Assembly (NCBI GenBank): GCA_933228895.1
Contig: OW121858.1
Coordinates: forward strand, 28,357,859-28,421,858
Direction of reading: 5' to 3'
Length of the DNA: 64,000 nt
Source of the DNA: Platycnemis pennipes
Taxonomy: Eukaryota; Arthropoda; Insecta; Odonata; Platycnemididae
In this document: one piece after another, positions 54,395-64,000 of the stretch
Layout of the letters: each line of letters opens with the position of its first letter
Numbering within the stretch: the stretch's first letter is position 1
Notes under the pieces: generated by a model
The model's database searches: none
The model's input: the letters and a program-made list of their open reading frames with translations, nothing else
What the model was told of the DNA's origin: nothing
Made by a program: the position numbers and the translations under genes

Positions 54395-56129
54395 CTGGAA
54401 GGAATACATATATTTAGGTAACCTATTGACAAGGGAATTGATTTGTATTTTAAATGGTAGTTTTGGTCATCTATTACTACAATTGACACTTGGTGGATTT
54501 TCTTTACTTCCAAAATTCCTTCACTTTCCATATGTTGCAACTTTCTTTTCAAACCACTGCGGTAGAATAGGATTAAATGTAGGGAAAATGCATGGGAGGA
54601 ATAAACTTTAATTAAAATTAATGAAAGAACCATTAACTTAACACAAACTCTGATTTTTACTACGCATATCATTTCTTTATACTAGACCTTATATTCTTAT
54701 TATTTACTCTGGGAAAAAGGAATGATTTTTCCATATCTTCCATCACATTTTATGATGGGATCTTAACACCTAACATGATGGGCAATTGACGAGCTTGATC
54801 ATCTTTACAAAAATGACATCCATTTACTTCAAAGGCAGCTTGGATTCTATTTCAATTATTCCTTACCTCAGAAGAGTTACAGGTGCAATCTGCAGTGGTA
54901 TCCGTAAAGAAACTGAATAGTCCATACTCAATTGTATCACAAATTACTTGGTACAACATAATCATTATCAATAAAATAACATTTTATACTGCCACAATAT
55001 TTTTCTTAATATCCCTGATTACACTTGAAAACCAACATTTTAAAACTGGTAGTGAAAAATGTGCATTTTGTAAAAAACAAAGTATTTACTAATGGATAAT
55101 AAACAATATATTCAGATACACATAGTGAGATACGATGGTCTCATGAGGGCAGTAATGGAAGGAAGAATATTCTAAAGAAGATCTAATGATATTATGATTT
55201 AGATTTTTGCTTCTTACAAAATGAATAACATAAATAAAAGTGGTTCTTTTGGCACCTCCATTGGGGATGTGTGGTGAGCTCTTCAAGTTTAGTGCTCCAT
55301 CTATCGGAAGGAATTGTAAATTGAGACCGTCTTGGCAGATTTTTTCAGGATTAGGGTAATGCTGACACCTATAAAAAATAGGTGAATAGTTTCACTTTAC
55401 CCTTCCTTGAAGAAATCAATCCAATTACCAGCCTATTATGAGTGGTGAATATAACCTAGCTCTTAGTTGGCTACTCTAATTTAACCACAAATATGAAACA
55501 GCTAGTAATACAGTGCCCGGCATCAGTGCAATCGCTCCACAGTAAGCAATAAATCAAATCCTAAAAATGTTGAATCTCAACGACAACAGAAGCCAAAAAA
55601 AATGTTTCTTAAAACAGAATTTAATTGCATACTTGTAATTCACATCACCGATAGCAAAAAGGACCCTTAAATCAGTACCAGGCAGATATCAGCAAACTAA
55701 TCTAATTTGTCACCCTCGTTGCTTCCTTCGATTAATGCGTTTCTACTGTCACTAAGCAAGCGCAAAAAACTGGAATTCGGGTACTATAACTATCTTATTT
55801 TTATAACAATGACATAACATTCCACAGTACGCTGGATTTGTAACATTTTTAACATCTTCGAAGCAATTTGACACCGCCAACTTCAACTTATGCATGACTT
55901 ATAAGCTTAAGATCTGATAGTGAACCGCAATCTCATTCTTAGGATTTCGACAAACTACTACGTACACTTCGTTAACCTATCGTAAAACCATTTAAATACC
56001 TCGCTGCACACCAATGAATGCTGTTCACGTCCAATTTCAAATCACATATATCCGGGTACCATAAACTAGATGGATATTCTAGGAGGCGTCCAAGGTAAAT
56101 GGTTATAATGTAAATGCGTGAATACTTAC
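54395..56129 (-). other. ZAD gene intron 2, no exon supported
   Basis: Sequence between the second ZAD exon and the interrupted exon. A partial family B repeat lies at 55255-55330 (GTGCTCCATCTATCGGAAGG). Nothing else recognisable. Confidence 0.4.
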
Positions 56130-56300
56130 AGCATCACATTCAGAACTCCATTCTTCGTTCTCCGGTGAGATAATCCCTACAATTCGGTTAGCGTAAACTT
56201 CCTGATTCTCCAAGCAGCGTCGCTTGAAAAGATGAAACTCTCTCAACTTCCCCACGCAAATGGAGCAAACCAGCCAAGGGTACACAGCCTCATTAACCAC
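56130..56300 (-). CDS. ZAD gene, exon 2
   Basis: A 171-bp exon (57 codons, phase 0/0) between AAATTTCTCAG and GTAAGT. It encodes VVNEAVYPWLVCSICVGKLR then EFHLFKRRCLENQEVYANRI. This supplies the second Cys pair (C-S-I-C) and the closing helix of a ZAD domain, a protein-interaction domain at the N-terminus of many insect C2H2 factors. An acidic tail (SPENEEWSSECDA) leads into the linker exon at 54394. Confidence 0.85.
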
Positions 56301-56470
56301 CTGAGAAATTTGTAATCGGCAATGGGTTATTGATTGAGTCTATACTTACATAGCTAAGTTGACGTTCACCACTTAAAACATTAACACAAATATTGATATG
56401 AGTGAAAGAGAGGATAGTACAACATAAAAAAGTAAGTGATTGGTAAAACATTACTATTAATCACGCTCAC

Positions 56471-56605
56471 CACTAACTGCAACAGATCCACTACAGCTTG
56501 TTTCACAACAAATTCGACGTCGCTATTTTCTTCTAATACGTCAACCAAATGATAACTAGTACCAAGGCACAATCTACATACGCAAATCTGGCGTAATCCA
56601 AGCAT
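56471..56605 (-). CDS. ZAD gene, exon 1 (start codon)
   Basis: From ATG at 56605-56603: MLGLRQICVCRLCLGTSYHL then VDVLEENSDVEFVVKQAVVD and LLQLV, 45 codons ending in phase 0 at GTGAGC. C-V-C-R-L-C holds the first Cys pair (C-R-L-C) of the ZAD. With exon 2 it makes a complete C2-x-C2 ZAD of about 75 residues. The frame is open further upstream, so an earlier ATG at about 56662 is possible, but ZAD proteins usually start a few residues before the first Cys. The finger exons were not found in the window. Confidence 0.85.
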
Positions 56606-56809
56606 AACGATGCTTAACGAGGGCTCCAAATAAATATTAGTTACATTAACAACGAAACCCACGACAATTGCACAATGTATTATTATGCAACCTGGATCAA
56701 AATGTGAACTTTACTTTCATTAAACTACAAAATTTCGTAAAATATAAACCTGGATAAGAAATTAGAATGCTTCGTAAAACAAGAGGGCCCATGCCACATG
56801 CAGTTATCA
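56606..56809 (-). promoter_or_regulatory. Putative 5' flank of the ZAD gene
   Basis: About 200 bp between the ZAD start codon and the left end of the hAT-like element. No TATA box or initiator is convincing. Confidence 0.3.
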
Positions 56810-56999
56810 ATATTAAATAGTGATGGGCGCAAAGTAACTAATCGTTACTTTGGTACTCGTTACTCACTCGGATCGGAACTAACGATTACTCAATTTGAGA
56901 AGTAACGATTACCTACGATTCAGGTACTTTCACTGGAATTTGAGTTCCTAATAAAATCCTTGGGTATACCGATACTACCGAAATAGGTACTCGTAGTCA

Positions 57000-57440
57000 A
57001 ACGAGTAGGGACCTAACGATTACCAGTAATCGGTACACCCATATATGGGCGTACCGATTTGTAATCAAAGCAAACGAGTAGGGACCTATCGATTACCAGT
57101 AATCGGTACACCCATATATGGGCATACCGATTACCAGTAGTCGGTACACCCATATATGGGCGTACCGATTAGTAATCAAAGCTAACGAGTAGGCACCAAA
57201 CGATTACCAGTAATCGGTACACCCATATATGGGCGTACCGATTAGTAATCAAAGCTAACGAGTAGGGACCAAACGATTACCAGTAATCGGTACACCCATA
57301 TATGGGCGTACCGATTAGTAATCAAAGCAAACGAGTAGGGACCTAAACGATTACCTACACTCATATTTGGGCGTAAAGATTTGTAATCAAAGTAAACAAG
57401 TAGGGACCTTACGATTACCAGTAATCGTTACACCTATATG
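57000..57440 (+). repeat. 73-bp satellite of nested palindromes
   Basis: About six units of ACGAGTAGGGACCTAACGAT TACCAGTAATCGGTACACCC ATATATGGGCGTACCGATTAGTAATCAAAGCAA-type sequence. One unit is lengthened by an internal copy (57120-57165). Each unit contains CGATTACCAGTAATCG and ACCCATATATGGGC, both self-complementary, so single strands should fold into hairpins. Confidence 0.9.
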
Positions 57441-58817
57441 TGGGCGTATTTTTATGAAAAAAGTAATTAATTTCAGGAACATAAATTACAAAAAAATTAG
57501 CAATTCAATTATTTTGCTCGTTAAATATCCACCCACCTGTTGCAAACATTTACCCCATGGATATTACAATAATATAGTAATTTATATAAAAAGTAATTTA
57601 GGCGATGATCGTTAGGCATTATTTATATCCATATTTATGTGGGTATGAAGACGTACTGATTGATTTGCATCACTTACAGAAGTATTGAGATAATGATAGA
57701 TATTTGATAAGATAGAAAAAGGTTTGGATCGTTTTGACCTAATTGGAAAACTGTCTTATCAAGACGTGACGAAAGTATAGCTAGGGCTATACTAGGAATA
57801 TACGTTATTAGGAATTACTTTATGTAAAATTATTTAATTTCAGGAACATGACAAATTATAATTTTATTCACTGGTTAAATATCCACCCACTCATATCAAC
57901 AATTACCCCTTCACACGTAAGGTAAAAAGGAAAAAAAATCCTCAAAACTTGGTGACAGGTAAAAGAAATTGGAAATTAAAAATATCCCTCAGCCATACGA
58001 ACGCATGATGGCATCACCAGAATTATTAGCGAAACGTTTTTTTTCAAAGACATCCCTAAATGTAATACTCAGGAAACGATTTTCCCCGTCTTCCTATAAC
58101 AGCATCAATAATTTAAAAAAGGGTTTATGCTTTTTATTATCTACAAAACATCTTCTGCAAAACTGGGGCCTCAAATGATGAAGAAGCAAACACTTCGTCT
58201 ACTCATAGCTCGTTCCTTAAAGAAAATTTTGTACTCTCAGTTTCCAGCTTGACAGTGAAGTTACAATACAAAGGTCGTCGTCCAAGCAACACTAATGTTT
58301 ATTTATATCAACGCCTGTGTACATATATATTTTCTCTGAATTATATTTTTCTTACTTATTAGGTATTGGTATATTTTATCCAAGAACACTATATAAAGGA
58401 AGTTGATCTTGTTGCGCATTCGATCGTCTTTTGCTTAAATTTCAGTCACGGGTTAATAGGGTTCCTTAACTTGCCGACAGGTAGCACTAGTGCTAGTACT
58501 CGAGGCACATGTGTAAGGCATTGTAGCATTGCTTTACGTTAAGAATGGATTGCGCTCATAATTAATTTCGGTGAGACTTCGTTTGAAAATGGGTAAACGG
58601 GGCTGTTTTGTGCGTAGTGTTGTAAAGAACAGTCTAATCTAGTGAAGAAGAACCGTATTCTTGGGTTAGCGAAACCAAAGTTTGTTTAAGGCTAAGGTTA
58701 GTAAACTCGGGTGACGCTCGTTCCCCCGAACAAGCGTTAGAGCTTGTTTCTTACTTTTCAAAACCGAAATCGTAATATTTTTTGTATTCGAAATCATTGA
58801 TCAGTCTGAGTATGCAT

Positions 58818-59650
58818 TGTCTATCTGCAGAGAGAACCTGCATTCAGTGTAATTCACTTGTCCGTTCCATGCGTGGTCATTCCCTGTGCAATACAATCTT
58901 TGTTTATCTGCGGAGGGAGAGAGGCTGCATTCAGTGTAATAATGATTTGTGAGTTCCGAGTGTTGTCATTCCTAGTGTATGACATTGTTTATGTGGAAAG
59001 CGACAGAGAGAGATACTGCATTCATTTTAATATTACCTTGTGCGTCCCATGTGTAAGTCATTCCTAGTGTTTGACATTTATTGTTTATCTGCGGGGAGTG
59101 AGATACTGCATTAATTATAATATTGCCTAGTGCGTCACATGTATAGTCATTCCCAGTGCATAAGATTCGTTGTTTATCTGCGGAGAGAGAAAGAGGAAAG
59201 GCTGCATTCAGTGTAATAATGACCTGTGAGTTCCGAGTTTAGTCATTCCTGGTGTACGACATTCATTGTTTATGTGGAAAGCGAGAGAGAGAGAGACACT
59301 GCATTCATTATAATTTTGCCTTGTGCGCCCCATGTGTAGTCATTTCAGTGTGTGAAATTCTTTATCTGTGGAGAGAAAGTCTACGTTCAGTGTAATATTA
59401 ACTTATACCTTCCAAGTTTCGTCATTTAAGAGTATGCCATTCATTGTTTTTCTGCAGAGTGAGAGACTATTTACGTGTGCGTTCCGAGTTTTGCCATTTT
59501 AAGATTATGACCATTATTTGTGAGAGACTATTCAGTGTAACATTGGACCTATATCTCCCAAGTTTTGTTATTTTAAGGGTTTGAAGTTCATTATCTGCGA
59601 GCGAAAGACTGTATATTGACTGATAAACTAGTTTTACGTGCCCCATGGTG
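58818..59650 (+). repeat. Degenerate tandem array, about 90-bp unit
   Basis: About ten diverged units, each with TTGTTTATCTGCGGAGAGAG, CTGCATTCAGTGTAATAAT, GTGCGTTCCATGTGTAGTCA and TTCCTAGTG. Starts are seen near 58818, 58899, 58986, 59081, 59171, 59266, 59360, 59446, 59514 and 59592. Short frames here follow the repeat and are not genes. Confidence 0.85.
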
Positions 59651-60639
59651 TCCATTACTTATTTTTAGGTTCTTTCTCATCGGCCGTAGTCTGTAGGTGA
59701 GAAATGTTTGGTCATAATAGTTAATTCCATGCCTTTTGTAATATCTGATTCCGTATTGACTTGAATGAAACAAAAATATGGGTTAAAAATAAATGACCTT
59801 CAATTCGATTTCCTTCATTCATCAATTTCTGTGTATTATACTATAATTATGTAGGGAATAGTGAACGTAAATACGTCATCTGCTTTCTTCTCTAGCGGCG
59901 TGATTAGAAATTGTATGTTATTTGGCATCTAATGACCGGGAATGAAATAGCTTTTGAATGTTTCATGCAAATCAATCATTGTAATTATTTTACTGTGTCA
60001 TTCATAATCATAAATCAGGATTGCTAGAGAGGAATTCCGTATTTGATTCCGTGTTCACATCGCCGAATTCGTCTGACATCGGGTGTTACTGATTTCTATT
60101 TCCCAATGCCCTGGAAAGTTCTCTTGACGATGGCTCTTACCTAAAGTATATACAATCATTTTCTAACGCTTAAAAGAATTACTTGCAGTATCACTCGTCA
60201 TGGTACCGTACAGGCTGAGAAAATAAATTGTGATCATTACGCGTAGTAAGGGCCATAAGCGTCTGATACGTGCATCTAGATTGACTGTGGCGTTGCCCGT
60301 GGCCTAAGATGGAACTTCTATTTTTTTGGCGCGCCCAGTGGCAACACTGTTAAAATTGGAAATCAACGTCCTTTATATAGTGTTCTTGATTTTATCGTAT
60401 CTTATTGTTAGCCCTCGCATATTGTTACTCACTTGTCTTAATACTGGCTAATGCTAGTTCAATATAGTTCCGCCTGGCGCTGGATTCGAACCTACTCCTG
60501 AATACAGGCAACCAGTTGATGAAAACAAATGATAAACGAATACAGAGTAACTACTCCAAAGTACCGATTACCATGGGAGGAAAGAACGATTACTACCGAT
60601 TACCGAAAAGTACCGATAAAGCACATCACTATTATTAAA

Positions 60640-61189
60640 CAAACGTCAACTTCGCCCAACGGAAAAAAAATGAATCTCGCATAGCATTAAGAAATTAGTG
60701 ATCGTTTGCATTACTATTACAATGTAGTCCCCTTGATGAAAAGAATAAATTAAAAACTAAATCTCAAATTTTTCTAAGATCGTAAACACAAATAAACACT
60801 TCGTACTTAAGCAAACGACAACTTATCTCAAAATAAATATTTGATATCTGCAAATCGTCCAGTTATATATTTTTTTAAACTGTCGGATATTGAATAGGTA
60901 CTCTACAAACATTGTTACCTGGACATCACGATACGAAAAGAGTCATTGGATAATTTTTTAATACCTGAACGCTATAGCTACTAAAGAGCAACATCAGATC
61001 CATGAACCATTGTAATCAGTTCCTACTGTCGTGGAAAAAAGTCATGGAACTCGTGTTTACAAGTCAATGACAGTTGTACGCGTAGTCCCACATGAAAAAA
61101 AGTTATATCAAAACTTAGAAAATTTAATTCTGCGTTTCACTGTGGAAAGAGAAAATTTTTATTCTAACTTGCTAAAATTTTATCGTCTG
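60640..61189. other. No gene seen
   Basis: AT-rich spacer between the hAT-like element and the foldback element; nothing recognisable. Confidence 0.4.
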
Positions 61190-62086
61190 CAAAACAAAAA
61201 AGTGCCGGTTTTTTCACCGTTTTAAACGGAATGCTCACTTTAAAAATTCATAACTTTAAAAGTGTTCATTGGATCATAACCAACCTTTAAAAAGACATAA
61301 AGGAACTTGTTGTTAAGGTAAATACAAAATTTTAAATTAATCGCAGTTGAAACAAAATTGTTCTTGTAAATTTTGTGAAACATCTTTTTCTCAGTACTGG
61401 GAGGTCATATCGATACGAATCTTGTCCTGTCATGGAGCTTATGGTAGTACAAGGCTAATCGGTTCTCGATATTTAGAATTTCTGGGAATACCGTACGACG
61501 TTGCCACGTTCGACACCATCGCCGCGCTCCATGTGTAGAATCAATACATTTTTGTTGCATTGTAACTTAAACAGATAGGATTCTTATCTTTTGAAAGAAA
61601 ATACACCCCTTTCCATCACCTTTTTAAGTTACAATGCAACAAATGGTGTCCGATGGCAACAGAGGGGTCGAACGTGGCAACGTCGCACGGAATTCCCATG
61701 CCATGCGTCCGTTTCCTCTCGCTCGCTTCACTCCTCTTGTTGTTGGAAACACCGAATTAAATGTAAGCGCACAAAAAATAAACAACTAAATAAATTCTAA
61801 ATATCGAGAACCGATTAGCCTTGTATTACCATAAGCTCCATGACAGGACAAGATTCGTTTCGATATGACCACGCAGTACTGAGAAAAAGAAAAGTTTCAC
61901 AAAATTTACAAGAACAATTTTGTTTCAACTGCGATTATCTTAAAACTTTGTATTTATCTTAACAACAAGTTACTTTATGTCGTGTTAAAGGTTGGTTATG
62001 ATCCAATGAATACTTTAAAGTTATAAATTTTTAAAGTAAGCATTCCGTTTAAAATGGTGAAAAACCGGCACTTTTTTTTGTTTTGG
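61190..62086. mobile_element. 0.9-kb foldback element with nested inverted blocks
   Basis: The left arm 61190-61475 (AAAACAAAAAAGTGCCGG to CTCGATATTTAGAATT) is inverted at 61792-62086. Inside lie a second pair carrying GACGTTGCCACGTTCGAC (about 61497-61514 and 61666-61685) and a third pair TGTTGCATTGTAACTTA (about 61556 and 61625). An unpaired insertion of about 90 bp sits at 61701-61791 in the right side. No coding capacity. Confidence 0.88.
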
Positions 62087-64000
62087 TTTCAGTTTCTTGG
62101 TTTATTTGGATGATTAGTGCTATTGTAAGTTTTAAATGGCATATACTGATCGACACCCACCAATATCGTCCAAAATGTCAAAAACTCAGTGGAATGGACA
62201 GTTATAATTCTATGATAAGATGAAAAGGTACACTGAAATGAATAATGTAAATCAAAGAATGTCTTGCTGTTAACTTTCTTGACCGTTATTTGTATAGAAA
62301 TCAATAGTTAGACAGCGGACTAATAAGTTCATTGACGTCCACAATGATCTTTGCTCTGAGTTTATTTGGTCATATAAGACCGAACAACCACAATTTGTTT
62401 CAGTTCTGATCACGTCCCAGACAGCCCTGTTAGCATTGCAAATGCTTGTCAATAATTAAGTAATCGTATATTTGTTGACAGTGTTCTCTATTCTACGCCA
62501 GAAAAAATCGACACTCATTTGTCTTCAATATCCATGTATATACGACCGGAGTGCTTCCGAATGCACCGTGATCGATGTCGTTATGTTTACGGCATACGTC
62601 AGCATTGGCGATTGCCTGTCGTATGGAAATCCTTACGTCATGAGTGCAACGGCTTACGTCTTACGGCTTACGTCCATTGTAGAATGGGCTTTATCGTTCC
62701 GTGATGTACTCGACTAGGATTCACGAGAGTACCATCAGTAACAATTACGATTAATATCTTTTATGTTGCCTCATCATTTCCATATTTTCTTTTTCATGTA
62801 TGGAACTTACATATGTTTTTGTATTTAACGAACCATTTCCTTTGTGTGTGTTGATATTTTGTCACTTTGGGTGCATTAAATATTGTTTGTAACTTCAGTT
62901 TCAGTGTGAAACAATAAAACGTGCCATCATTGAGTTTATGGATTTCATTTGTGTACGCTAATTTGAAACCCCATCTGTAAATGCAACCCGCGCCACAGTA
63001 TGAACCGAGGGGATGGGGAACGTAGGGGAGGGGAATTGGGATGGGGAAAGTAGGGGAGGTTACTACCATATATGGACGAAGCTTCTGCCCAGCACCACAG
63101 AGTATATACTCTGCACCGCAGAGTATATACTCTGTGCCCAGCACTGCCCTTGGCACTGCTTTTCTCGTCCTTTCATTGGCCCCTTTCAGCCAATGAAGCT
63201 AGCCCACTAGGGATGGGCTTATCCTTAAAAATGCGGAAATTCATCCCTTGTTTCGTCAATTTTCAGGTGTGGAGTCCACGGTATTTATCCTTACTCAAGA
63301 GATAGGCTCTTCATGATTTCTGCGGATATTATCTTCATATTTGTGGATACGTCTCGTCATGTGCCGGCTGGGATATTAAAAACACCAGCGTATTATGCTA
63401 GATTAAACCAGATAAATAACCTAAGAGAGATTGGTTGTCGCACCGATAGATTCAAAATGTCATTTTCCCCCGAGAGAGCACATTAAGCAGCATAGCAAAG
63501 GAGTAGGTAGGGGAAACATTTTAGACTAGTCTGTAGTGCAAGATGCATGTGTTAACAACCAATCCCTTCATACTATTTAGACCTGCAGACCTTCTGCCTG
63601 CCATTCAGGCACTTCTCATGAGCATTTCGTATGCAGAGAGAAGGAAATGGCTATTTTACAAGCAGAGAAATGTGTCCCACTAATTATTTTTGTACTTTTT
63701 TCTACACCATATTTTCATTATATGTTGTCTCCCACTCTCAAACACCATGTTTTTTGTATTTTTTCTGCAACACAAACAGCTTAAATTCCAAATCTACTCA
63801 TACAGACAGAGAATCCAAACTTAATGCACCAAAACTCACTCTTTTAGCTCAAAACTAGGGAGAGAACAAAACAAAACGGATACAGAATGACTGTCTGACA
63901 CAATACAAAATTAATACATATAGATACTAACAATATAGTCACCTGATACCCCGTAGTATCATGTTTGCATATTTAAAGTGCATGGTTGGTGATCTTAACC
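62087..64000. other. No gene seen apart from a short palindrome
   Basis: AT-rich sequence with several TTACGTC/ATACGTC repeats at 62590-62680 and a GC-richer GGGGATGGGGAA tract near 63010-63060. No exon or element could be supported. Confidence 0.35.
63087..63144. repeat. Double palindrome flanked by 9-bp direct repeats
   Basis: Two CAGAGTATATACTCTG palindromes (63098-63113, 63119-63134) sit side by side and together form a near-perfect 41-bp palindrome. GCCCAGCAC occurs immediately on both sides (63087-63095, 63136-63144). Confidence 0.9.

Larger units (their letters stand above)
56818..60631. mobile_element. 3.8-kb hAT-like non-autonomous element
   Basis: Ends TAGTGATGGGCGC and (read inward from the right) TAGTGATGTGCTTTATCGGT are flanked by ATATTAAA and TTATTAAA, an 8-bp duplication with one change. 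Both ends are rich in GTACCGATTAC/TAATCG motifs. It holds two tandem arrays (57000-57440 and 58818-59650) and no transposase frame. Confidence 0.75.

Noticed and set aside
54385..54672. 95-codon minus frame upstream of the interrupted ZAD exon
   Set aside because: Runs through the acceptor in a different frame from the exon; no compatible donor gives an in-frame extra exon.
62472..62717. Two overlapping short + frames near 62.5 kb
   Set aside because: No domain; openness follows the repeated TTACGTC words.

Overview
This is a eukaryotic nuclear window: AT-rich, intron-rich, with spliceosomal introns of 0.1-5 kb, and dominated by transposable elements. Two features point to an arthropod, most likely an insect. 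One is a ZAD (zinc-finger-associated, C2-x-C2) domain split over two exons. The other is a repeat set (piggyBac, hAT, PIF/Harbinger, a Penelope-like relic, tRNA-derived SINEs, foldback elements) typical of large insect genomes. I cannot name the species from sequence alone. No rRNA, intact tRNA or CRISPR was seen.

Left third (1-22.4 kb, + strand). The 3' part of a multi-exon C2H2 zinc-finger gene is read from acidic linker exons at 2038, 3233 and 5184, then one of two exons (10823 or 14883), then a large terminal exon (19185-20479) with about eleven fingers. All chosen junctions keep the frame. The 5' end, possibly a ZAD, is off the left edge. Its last intron carries a 3.2-kb foldback element. 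The finger array continues after the stop codon as decayed fingers.

Middle (22.9-39.6 kb). There are relics of a PIF/Harbinger transposase (-), a hAT transposase C-terminus (+) and a non-LTR reverse transcriptase (+). A clean seven-exon minus-strand gene (26932-30575) encodes a probable BEN-domain protein; its first exon was not found. Two inverted copies of an 0.8-kb TTAA-flanked piggyBac-type MITE follow, one in a BEN-gene intron. A 1.45-kb element with CCCATGTAG ends and a frameshifted piggyBac with all three catalytic aspartates complete this region.

Right part (40-64 kb). SINEs, a perfect 66-bp-arm palindrome made of a tRNA 3' half, and a hAT element with a perfect 8-bp target duplication lead to a minus-strand ZAD gene. 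ZAD exons lie at 56605-56471 and 56300-56130. The next exon is split by a 7061-bp DNA transposon (47251-54311) with a 2-bp target duplication. That transposon encodes a TNP2/CACTA-like transposase and a separate multi-exon DUF4806-type protein. Each gene has one clear lesion: a hairpin-templated frameshift in the transposase and a lost GT donor in the DUF4806 gene. A hAT-like element holding two satellite arrays sits about 0.2 kb upstream of the ZAD start codon. A foldback element and a short double palindrome close the window.

The most interesting object is the 7-kb transposon, its 1.45-kb relative at 33.4 kb, and the exon it interrupts.
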